From: Anaerolineae bacterium
GTDB taxonomy: Bacteria; Chloroflexota; Anaerolineae; 4572-78; J111
DNA length: 64,000 nucleotides
NCBI GenBank assembly: GCA_016926805.1
Contig: JAFGNV010000049.1
Span: forward strand, 1-64,000
Direction of reading: 5' to 3'
The position numbers and the translations under genes are program-made. Of the stretch, positions 1-7,305 are shown piece after piece (position 1 is the first letter of the stretch; each line of letters starts with the position of its first letter). The notes beneath the pieces were generated by a model. That model worked only from the letters and a program-made list of their open reading frames with translations. It was not told the DNA's origin and made no database searches.

Positions 1-18
1 GCAGGTTAAAAACCTGCC
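1..18. repeat. Short palindromic repeat (GCAGGTT AAA AACCTGC)
   Basis: 7-bp perfect inverted repeat at the window edge, followed by CCTAC; looks like a dispersed intergenic repeat. Confidence 0.45.
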
Positions 19-106
19 CTACATATAGGGGGTGTTCTCTGCATAAACAGCCGGTTTTGTGCAACCACGATTTAATGTTGCGCTACCACGAATTCGAACT
101 CAGGTT

Positions 107-146
107 AACAAAGTAGCAGGGTAGCCGTCTTTTGTTACCCTGCTAC
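107..146 (-). terminator. Probable intrinsic terminator of pheST
   Basis: Perfect 11-bp inverted repeat GTAGCAGGGTA (113-123) / TACCCTGCTAC (136-146), followed on the minus strand by TTTGTT; lies just past the pheT stop. Confidence 0.65.
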
Positions 147-180
147 CCTGCTTGTTCCGTCTTTTAGTCAGATGCCGGGT

Positions 181-2832
181 TTAGCTCCGCAATCTGGCGC
201 CCAACTCCTGTTCCAGGCGTTTCACAATTTTGTCCTGCTGCCTGGCGACCACCTGGTCGGTGAGCGTGCGGTCTTTGGCCTGGAAGGTGAGACTGTAGGC
301 CAGGCTCTTTTTGCCCGCCCCAATTTGCTCGCCCCGGAACACATCGAACAACTGCACGTTCACCAACAACGGCTGGCCGGTTTGGCGGATGAGGGCCTGA
401 ACCTGATCTGCCGGGATACTCTCGTCAATCACAATAGCGATGTCCTGCTGCACCGCCGGGAAGCGCGAGACACCGTGGACCACGTGCAGTTCAGGTATTT
501 CGCACAACAACGTGTCCAGATCAAAATCGGCAGCCAAAACGGGCTGTTTTTCATCAACCTGAAACTCGTACGCCGCCACCACCAGCGGATGCAACTGCCC
601 CAGCACGCCTATGACCTTACCGTTGACCTGCAATTCCGCCACCCGACCCGGCTGATAGGTCCGGTGTTGGGTTGGAGTAAAAGTCACATGCTCAAAATGC
701 AGCCCGGCCAGCAACGATTCGACCACGCCCTTCAAATCGTAAAAATCAACCCCATGCCGGTCGGCGCCGGGCAGCCAGGTGTTTTCCTCACGGGGGCCGG
801 TCATCACGATGGCCAGACGAGTCGGCTCGTTGGGCAGAATGGCGGCTTCGCCTTCACTATCGGGTGGATGGGGCAGATAAATGTGCCCCACTTCAAACAG
901 TTGCACCCGGTCGTGATGTTTGGTGTTTTCAGCAGCCACGTCCAGCACGCTGTTGAGCAGGCTGTGGCGCATCGCGGCTCGTTCTGGCGTGGTAGGATTG
1001 GCCAGGGTGACATACCGGGCATTTGCCCCATATTCTGCGCCCAGCACCCGCGCCTCGGCTTCGGGCGTGGTCAGACGATAAGTGATGACTTCTTGCAGCC
1101 CGGCCTGCGCCAGCAGATCACGGGTGCGCTCTTCGCGGTCGAGCGAAAGGTTATTGCGTTGCGGCGGCAATTCGTCGGTGATTTCGGACACCGGGATGCG
1201 GTCGTAGCCGTAGATGCGGGCAATTTCTTCAATCAAATCGGCCCGGCCGGTAGCTGGTTCGCCGGAGATGTCCAGCCGGTGGTCGGGCACGATCACCCGA
1301 AAGGTTGAAGGCTGAGGGCTAAAGGAGGAAGGGCCGGCAGCATCCATAATTTCTTCAACCTTAAATTCCAACGACTCCAATATTCGTTTGATTTCGGCCG
1401 GTTCGATTTTGATCCCCAACAAACGGGTGACTTCGGCCTGGGGCAGGTCGATTACCACGGCTTCAGGCGGGTTGGGATAATAATCTAACAACCCTTCAAT
1501 GTTACCCCCGGCCAGGTCGACCATCAATTTGGCCCCGCGCAGCGCGCCGAGCATGGCCAGGCTGGGATGCACCCCCCGGCTGAAACGATAGCCCGCCTCG
1601 GATGCAATATTGAGCGCCTGGCTGGTGCGGCGAATATTGATAAAATCCCAGGCCGCCGCCTCGAGCAGGATGTTTTGGCTTTTCTCGCCGACTTCACTTT
1701 CGGCGCCGCCCATAATCCCGCCGATGCTGAGATTGCTCTTGGGGTCGGTCACCAGAATAGTGTAGCCGGGCATCTGGTGGGTTTTGTCATCCAGGGTCAG
1801 CACGGTTTCGCCCGGTTCGGCCAGCCGGGTGATGATTTTGACCGGTCCGTGCTCCCCCTTAGCGGGGGAATTGTATTCATCGGCGCGGCGGCGTAGCACC
1901 TCCCAATCGAAGGCATGATTGGGTTGGCCGGTTTCCAGCATGACGTAGTTGCTGATGTCCACAATGTTGTTGATCGGGCGCATTCCGGCCAGCCGCAGGC
2001 GGCGCCGCATCCAGTAGGGTGAGGGTTTGATCTCGATCCCCTTAATGAGGATGGCCACAAAGCGCGGGTTCAATTTTGGCTCGGTGGTTTCAATGGTTAG
2101 TCTGGATTCCAGCGACGGCAAGGATCCTTGGATATTTTCATCTGTAGGGTCATACGTGACAGATGTAATCCCCTCATTGCCGTGACACACTTCGGGATAG
2201 CGGATCTTTTGCCCGGTCAGCGCCGCCACCTCGCGGGCCACACCCAAAATGGAGGCGCAGCGGCTGAGGTTGGGGGTAATATCTATATCCAGCACCACGT
2301 CACCCCACAGGTCAACCAGGGGCGTGCCCGGTGGGGCGTTGTCATCGCACAGGATGATGCCGGTGTGATCATCGCTGAGGCCCAATTCCTTTTCCGAGCA
2401 GAGCATGTGGCGGTTCATAATGCCCCGGACTTCGCGGCCTTTGAGTTTCATTTTTGCGCCTGGTTCTTTGGCGTGACCGTCGTACACCGTGGCGCCCTCC
2501 ATCACAAAGGGCGATTTGAGGTCCAGGTGGCTGATGTCGCCCTGGCCGACGAACTCAAACAGATTGGGCGCGCCGGTGACCACGGTTTCCGGCGCGGCAG
2601 CGCCAATATCAACCGTGGCCAGCACCAAGCGGTCGGCGTTGGGGTGCTGCTCAACCTTGAGAATATGGCCCAGCACCAATTTATCGCGGTCCCAAACCAA
2701 ATCAGCCCCCTCCACGCCGATGTATTCAAGTGCGCCAACTTCCAGTCCGGCCAGGGTCATCCGTTCGGTCAGTTCTTTAAGGGGTAAGGTAATATCTACA
2801 AAATCTTTTAGCCAGCTAATGGGTACTTTCAT
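181..2832 (-). CDS. pheT: Phenylalanyl-tRNA synthetase beta subunit
   Basis: MKVPISWLKDFVDI N-terminus, tRNA-binding domain, B3/B4 and B5 domains, C-terminal FDX-ACB (VSRFPAVQQDIAIVID); adjacent to pheS. Confidence 0.97.
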   Translation of the reverse strand: MKVPISWLKDFVDITLPLKELTERMTLAGLEVGALEYIGVEGADLVWDRDKLVLGHILKVEQHPNADRLVLATVDIGAAAPETVVTGAPNLFEFVGQGDISHLDLKSPFVMEGATVYDGHAKEPGAKMKLKGREVRGIMNRHMLCSEKELGLSDDHTGIILCDDNAPPGTPLVDLWGDVVLDIDITPNLSRCASILGVAREVAALTGQKIRYPEVCHGNEGITSVTYDPTDENIQGSLPSLESRLTIETTEPKLNPRFVAILIKGIEIKPSPYWMRRRLRLAGMRPINNIVDISNYVMLETGQPNHAFDWEVLRRRADEYNSPAKGEHGPVKIITRLAEPGETVLTLDDKTHQMPGYTILVTDPKSNLSIGGIMGGAESEVGEKSQNILLEAAAWDFINIRRTSQALNIASEAGYRFSRGVHPSLAMLGALRGAKLMVDLAGGNIEGLLDYYPNPPEAVVIDLPQAEVTRLLGIKIEPAEIKRILESLEFKVEEIMDAAGPSSFSPQPSTFRVIVPDHRLDISGEPATGRADLIEEIARIYGYDRIPVSEITDELPPQRNNLSLDREERTRDLLAQAGLQEVITYRLTTPEAEARVLGAEYGANARYVTLANPTTPERAAMRHSLLNSVLDVAAENTKHHDRVQLFEVGHIYLPHPPDSEGEAAILPNEPTRLAIVMTGPREENTWLPGADRHGVDFYDLKGVVESLLAGLHFEHVTFTPTQHRTYQPGRVAELQVNGKVIGVLGQLHPLVVAAYEFQVDEKQPVLAADFDLDTLLCEIPELHVVHGVSRFPAVQQDIAIVIDESIPADQVQALIRQTGQPLLVNVQLFDVFRGEQIGAGKKSLAYSLTFQAKDRTLTDQVVARQQDKIVKRLEQELGARLRS

Positions 2833-2941
2833 GGTTCGTCTCGATTATCTATGGATTTTTGTAATATTGTGTGTGTTCGTATTGGGTAGTACGTAGGGCG
2901 CGATACGGAATACGCAACATGCCCTCCGTTTCTCATTCTGC

Positions 2942-3967
2942 CTAAAACTGCTCCAAAAACCGCAGGTCGTTGCCCCAGAAGTAGCGAATGTCCTCGATGC
3001 CGTGGCGGAGCATGGTGACCCGTTCCGGCCCCATACCAAAGGCGAAACCGCTATATTTGGTGGGGTCGTAGCCGCCGTTGCGCAGCACGTTGGGATGGAC
3101 CATGCCGCAGCCCAAAATCTCCAGCCAGCCGACATATTTACAGATGCGGCAGCCCTGGCCGTCGCACAAAAAACATTGCACGTCCATCTCTGCCGATGGT
3201 TCGGTGAAAGGAAAGTGGCTGGCGCGAAACCGCACCGGCCGTCCCTCACCGTAGAGCCGGTTGGTGAAGTTGATGAGCGTGCCCTTCAAATCACTAAAGC
3301 GAATGCCGGGACCCACGGCCAGCCCTTCCACCTGGTAGAATTGAATCTCCGAGCGGGCCGTAATCTGCTCGTGGCGATAACACATCCCGGGTAGAATGAC
3401 CCGGATCGATTCTGGGTAGCGTTCGCGCATCACCCGAATTTGGCCGGGCGAGGTGTGAGTTCTAAGGAGAACGTCGGGATTGGTGGTGTAGAAGGTGTCC
3501 TGCATCTCCCGGGCCGGGTGGTGCGGCGGGAAGTTGAGAAGCTGGAAGTTCATCTCGTCGGTTTCGACATCACGGCTGCGAAAAATTTGGAAGCCCATAT
3601 CGGCCCAAATCTGGTAGATGCGACGCAGGGTGTGGGTGCTGGGGTGCAATCGTCCTTGCGATACGGGTCGCCCCGGTAACGTCACGTCGAGGGCGTCTTT
3701 GGCCAGCGTTTGCTCCATCTCGGCAGCCTTTACCGTTTGGGTTTTTTGCTCGTAGGCAGCTTCCAGTTCTTGTCTTAGCTGGTTGGCCCGCTGGCCAAAG
3801 ACGGGGCGTTCCTCGCGGGGCAATTCGCCCACGCGCCGCAACATTTGGGTGAGTTCACCCTTGCGGCCAATGTATTGGCCATGCCACGCGTCAAGCGCGT
3901 CGCCTGTACCGAGTTGGGTCAATTCAGTCCGGGCGGTTTTGGCCAGGGTTTCGAGTTGGTTAAGCAT
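2942..3967 (-). CDS. pheS: Phenylalanyl-tRNA synthetase alpha subunit
   Basis: Class II aaRS motifs (HPAREMQDTFYT, GMGPERVTML); start taken at MLNQLETL with GAGGAGAAC upstream, rather than the longer ORF start at 4015. Confidence 0.96.
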   Translation of the reverse strand: MLNQLETLAKTARTELTQLGTGDALDAWHGQYIGRKGELTQMLRRVGELPREERPVFGQRANQLRQELEAAYEQKTQTVKAAEMEQTLAKDALDVTLPGRPVSQGRLHPSTHTLRRIYQIWADMGFQIFRSRDVETDEMNFQLLNFPPHHPAREMQDTFYTTNPDVLLRTHTSPGQIRVMRERYPESIRVILPGMCYRHEQITARSEIQFYQVEGLAVGPGIRFSDLKGTLINFTNRLYGEGRPVRFRASHFPFTEPSAEMDVQCFLCDGQGCRICKYVGWLEILGCGMVHPNVLRNGGYDPTKYSGFAFGMGPERVTMLRHGIEDIRYFWGNDLRFLEQF

Positions 3968-4049
3968 ATTGTTCTCCTCATTGGATGGTTTCCTGAGTTG
4001 GCGGAGCCATATCATAGTCTATCTTGCGTTGTGAGACAAGTTTCAGACA

Positions 4050-4084
4050 AATAAAAAGGGCGCAACCGGGAAGGGGTCGCGCCC
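4050..4084 (-). terminator. Attenuator terminator upstream of pheST
   Basis: Minus strand GGGCGCGACC-CCTTCCC-GGTTGCGCCC-TTTTTATTT; 10-bp stem with one G.U pair and a U tract; lies between the leader ORF and pheS. Confidence 0.88.
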
Positions 4085-4112
4085 TGGATGTGCTGAAACT
4101 GCCTATCCTGCC

Positions 4113-4283
4113 TTAACCTCCCACCAGGACACGCCACAACGCGCCGCTAAAAAAGAAAAAGAAGCTGGTAAAGGCAAAGGCAAACACAGCCAGCCAGGTA
4201 TTGCTGGCAGCATTATCTTCGGCTTTGGCGATGACTTCTACTTTTGGTTGATGTTTGAGCCATTGATAGAGTTGTTTTGACAT
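4113..4283 (-). CDS. Phe-rich leader peptide of pheST (56 aa from MSKQLYQW)
   Basis: GGAGAATATC-ATG start; contains VFAFAFTSFFFFFSGALWRVLVGG; promoter upstream, terminator then pheS downstream; matches the leader at 39163. Confidence 0.85.
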   Translation of the reverse strand: MSKQLYQWLKHQPKVEVIAKAEDNAASNTWLAVFAFAFTSFFFFFSGALWRVLVGG

Positions 4284-4306
4284 GATATTCTCCAACTATT
4301 GATGAC

Positions 4307-4335
4307 AATATAACATATTATGAGGGGCATGTCAA
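4307..4335 (-). promoter_or_regulatory. Sigma70-type promoter of the pheST leader
   Basis: TTGACA (4330-4335) - 17 bp - TATATT (4307-4312) on the minus strand. Confidence 0.8.
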
Positions 4336-4422
4336 CTGATTTTTAAAAATTCAGCCAAATTTCCTATCAATAATCGCTGAGATAGAATGACATTTGTTAT
4401 CTCTCTAGGTGACAAATATCAT

Positions 4423-4451
4423 TTGACATCTTCTGGCACAGAGCGTATAAT
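4423..4451 (+). promoter_or_regulatory. Sigma70-type promoter of the arsR-like operon
   Basis: TTGACA (4423-4428) - 17 bp - TATAAT (4446-4451). Confidence 0.8.
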
Positions 4452-4461
4452 CCACAACGAA

Positions 4462-4543
4462 TATTTCAATGGATACTGAAATAGTTAGCTCAAATAAATA
4501 GTTTGAGCTGTCTTTTAGGCGATATATTTCAATAAGTATTGAA
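4462..4543. promoter_or_regulatory. Putative ArsR-family operator region with three dyads
   Basis: Imperfect palindrome TATTTCAATGGATACTGAAATA (4462-4483); AGCTCAAA-TAAATAG-TTTGAGCT (4487-4509); TTCAATA-AG-TATTGAA (4528-4543). Confidence 0.65.
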
Positions 4544-4570
4544 TTTATTACCGGGAATTAGGATAAAAAT

Positions 4571-4963
4571 ATGAGCAATCATCGACATCTTGATGAACAA
4601 ACCCTGGCTGAGGCCACGGCTGTACTCAAAGCCCTGGCCGACCCCAACCGCCTGCGGATTTTTGACCTGTTGATGCAGGGCGACTCGTGCAACTGCGAAC
4701 TCAACGAACAGCTAGGGCTGCCGCCCAACCTGCTGTCGCACCACCTGAACGTGTTGCGCAGGGCCGGGTTGATCAATAGTCGCCGTGATGTAGTGGATGG
4801 TCGCTGGATTTATTACGCTGTAGACCGCGATGGGGTCACCCGCTGGCAAAGTTGGTTTGGCCAATTTCTCGACCCGGCCCGGATTCAGGCGCGAGTTAAT
4901 CTTTGCGGGCCGGAAGGTCAACAGGCCAACATTATCGAGTCATCGCGCCTGGCGGTCGAATAG
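4571..4963 (+). CDS. ArsR/SmtB-family HTH transcriptional regulator
   Basis: ALADPNRLRIFDLLMQGDSCNCELNEQLGLPPNLLSHHLNVLRRAGLI winged HTH with a CxC metal/metalloid motif. Confidence 0.93.
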   Translation: MSNHRHLDEQTLAEATAVLKALADPNRLRIFDLLMQGDSCNCELNEQLGLPPNLLSHHLNVLRRAGLINSRRDVVDGRWIYYAVDRDGVTRWQSWFGQFLDPARIQARVNLCGPEGQQANIIESSRLAVE

Positions 4964-5051
4964 AAACAATGTGAGGAAAATACAATAGTCGCCGAAAATA
5001 AATTCGCCCCTAAAAATCAAAACTAACCTCTTCTCATTCAAGGAGAATCAC

Positions 5052-6455
5052 ATGAATATCGTTCAAGAAACTGCCGCCTCTTCCACGCCTGGAGCGGGCG
5101 CTCAACCTGCCGGGAGGATATTCAGTAAGTTGAGCGTCGGCCTGGTCCGTTGGAAAAGCGATTGGAAATGGTTAATCGTTCTTATTGGTGGATTTCTGGT
5201 ATTGTATTACCTTCCCTTGGGCGCCGAACGGTTTGACAACGCGGTGATGGAGGCGCTGTATCTGGCCCAAGATTACGCCAGGGAACACGTGTTATTATGC
5301 CTGGTGCCCGCCTTTTTTATTGCTGGCGGCATTGCCGTATTTATCAGCCAGGCCGCGGTGATGAAATACCTGGGAGCCAACGCGCCCAAAGTGCTGGCCT
5401 ATGGCGTGGCCTCGGTGTCGGGCACAATTTTGGCGGTCTGTTCCTGCACGGTGTTGCCCCTGTTTGCCGGTATCTACCGGATGGGGGCCGGGTTGGGACC
5501 GGCCATTGCGTTTCTTTATTCCGGCCCGGCTATTAATGTGCTGGCCATTGTGTTAACGGCCAGCGTATTGGGACCCAAATTGGGCCTTGCCCGCGCGGTG
5601 GGAGCCATCCTCTTCAGCATTGTCATCGGCGGTTTGATGCACCTGTTCTTTATGAAAGAAGAACAGGAGAAAAGCCGTGTGCAGGCTATGTTGCCCCAAC
5701 CGGAAGTGAAGCGGCCGCTCTGGCAAAACGTCCTTTTCTTTGCCTCGATGGTTGGTATTTTGGTGTTTGCCAATTGGGCCAAGCCTCAGACCTCCGACAC
5801 CCTATGGGCCGCCATTTACAATGCCAAGTGGTTGCTCGCCAGTGGTTTTGCCGTCGCCTTTGGCCTATTTTTGGTGTTGTGGTTTAACATTCGCTGGTGG
5901 GAAATGGTCAGCGTGGGCGGGCTGGTTTTATTGGCCGCCCTCATTCTGCCGCATACCCCCACTGTGCCTTTTGTGATGGGGGTGGTTGGCCTGGCCTGGC
6001 TCATCAACCGCGATGAGAGTGGTGACGGCGAATTGGGCGCCTGGTGGCAACAGACCTGGGGATTTGCCAAACAAATCCTGCCCCTTCTATTCTACGGCGT
6101 GCTCATTTCCGGTTTTTTGTTGGGACGCCCCGGCCACGAAGGTCTAATTCCCTCGGCGTGGGTGGCCTGGGCGGTGGGTGGTAACTCTCTGCTATCTAAT
6201 TTTCTCGCCTCATTCGTCGGTGCGTTTATGTACTTTGCCACTCTCACCGAAGTACCCATTTTGCAGGGATTAATCGGCAATGGCATGGGCCAGGGGCCAG
6301 CGTTGGCCCTCTTGCTGGCCGGTCCGGCTCTGAGCCTGCCCAACATGCTGGTCATCCGCAGCGTGCTGGGCACTAAAAAAACAGCAGTGTTCGTGGGCCT
6401 GGTGGTGGTTATGGCCACGATAACCGGTGTTGTTTACGGTACTTTCTTTGCCTAA
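5052..6455 (+). CDS. Permease of the YraQ/ArsP (DUF318) family
   Basis: Polytopic; AVCSCTVLPLFAGIYRMGAGLGPAIAFLYSGPAIN signature; downstream of arsR-like gene and upstream of a small thioredoxin. Confidence 0.88.
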   Translation: MNIVQETAASSTPGAGAQPAGRIFSKLSVGLVRWKSDWKWLIVLIGGFLVLYYLPLGAERFDNAVMEALYLAQDYAREHVLLCLVPAFFIAGGIAVFISQAAVMKYLGANAPKVLAYGVASVSGTILAVCSCTVLPLFAGIYRMGAGLGPAIAFLYSGPAINVLAIVLTASVLGPKLGLARAVGAILFSIVIGGLMHLFFMKEEQEKSRVQAMLPQPEVKRPLWQNVLFFASMVGILVFANWAKPQTSDTLWAAIYNAKWLLASGFAVAFGLFLVLWFNIRWWEMVSVGGLVLLAALILPHTPTVPFVMGVVGLAWLINRDESGDGELGAWWQQTWGFAKQILPLLFYGVLISGFLLGRPGHEGLIPSAWVAWAVGGNSLLSNFLASFVGAFMYFATLTEVPILQGLIGNGMGQGPALALLLAGPALSLPNMLVIRSVLGTKKTAVFVGLVVVMATITGVVYGTFFA

Positions 6456-6490
6456 ATTAATTTTCAATAAACGATAAGGAGAAACAAACA

Positions 6491-6727
6491 ATGACCAAAA
6501 AACTTCAAATTCTTGGTAGCGGCTGTTCTAATTGTCAAAAATTAGCCGCCCACGCCGAAGCGGCGGCTCAGGCGATGGGCCTGGAGTATGAACTGGAAAA
6601 AGTAACCGATGTCAACGAGATTACAAAATTTGGGGTGATGATGACTCCCGCCCTGGCCGTTGACGGTGAGGTAAAAGTTTCCGGCCGGATTCCCTCGGTT
6701 GACGAATTGAAAGGGATGCTGGCTTAA
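6491..6727 (+). CDS. Small thioredoxin-like redox-active disulfide protein
   Basis: KLQILGSGCSNCQKLAAHAEAAAQAMGLEYELEKVTD...MMTPALAVDGEVKVSGRIPS; CxxC and cis-Pro. Confidence 0.92.
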   Translation: MTKKLQILGSGCSNCQKLAAHAEAAAQAMGLEYELEKVTDVNEITKFGVMMTPALAVDGEVKVSGRIPSVDELKGMLA

Positions 6728-6747
6728 GAGCAATCATTTGTCTTATC

Positions 6748-6782
6748 TGTCTCGTTCCCAAACTCAGTTTGGAAACGAGACA
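6748..6782. repeat. Inverted repeat / possible operon terminator
   Basis: TGTCTCGTTCCCAAAC-TCA-GTTTGGAAACGAGACA; 16-bp arms, one mismatch. Confidence 0.65.
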
Positions 6783-6890
6783 AACGGCATCATTACCCGT
6801 AACAAATTTGCGAAATATTGGACTAAATAAAAGAACAGGAGGAGGCAGTTATGATATCTAAAAGTGAGACCATTGACCCAACTGTAACCT

Positions 6891-7112
6891 ATGGGTTGGG
6901 ATTTGCCTCATCTGCCAAAGGACCGTCCGGAGGCGCGGAATGGGCGGCAGGCCGCCACCCTGGACGGGGAAGCGCACTCCCTCAATCGCGACCGGCAGGC
7001 CGTAACCTATCACTACAATGTGTCCAACGATTTTTACGCTTTCTGGCTCGATCGGCGTATGGTCTACTCTTGCGCCTACTTTACCCGATCAGACGAAGTC
7101 CTGGACACATAA
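6891..7112 (+). pseudogene. Fragment of cyclopropane-fatty-acyl-phospholipid synthase
   Basis: RDRQAVTYHYNVSNDFYAFWLDRRMVYSCAYFTRSDEVLDT matches the conserved cfa N-terminal-middle region; in-frame stops on both sides and no SAM-methyltransferase domain. Confidence 0.75.
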
Positions 7113-7305
7113 AAAAGCTGAACAATCAGGAGTAACTATCTGCTTGAAACAAAACTACCAACACCGGCCAGACTCAAACACCGCCCTCGTTGACCTTGGC
7201 GGCTAAGGCTTACCCTGACGGCTAAGGCTTACCAAAACACCCCCAATGGAGCCGATGGCCCAGCCTGTGTTCTTTGTGAATTACTTGCTACTTGGAGAAT
7301 TGTTA

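Noticed and set aside
172-1308. 378-aa plus-strand ORF opposite pheT
   Set aside because: Antisense shadow of pheT; low-complexity His/Gln-rich translation with no recognizable domain.
4113-4295. Interpretation of the small ORF as an ordinary conserved small membrane protein
   Set aside because: Hydrophobicity comes from Phe codons; promoter, terminator, gene order and the matching leader at 39163 favor a leader peptide. A functional peptide is not fully excluded.
6851-7135. 94-aa ORF overlapping the cfa fragment
   Set aside because: Arginine-rich out-of-frame translation; the overlapping frame at 6891 has the recognizable cfa motif.
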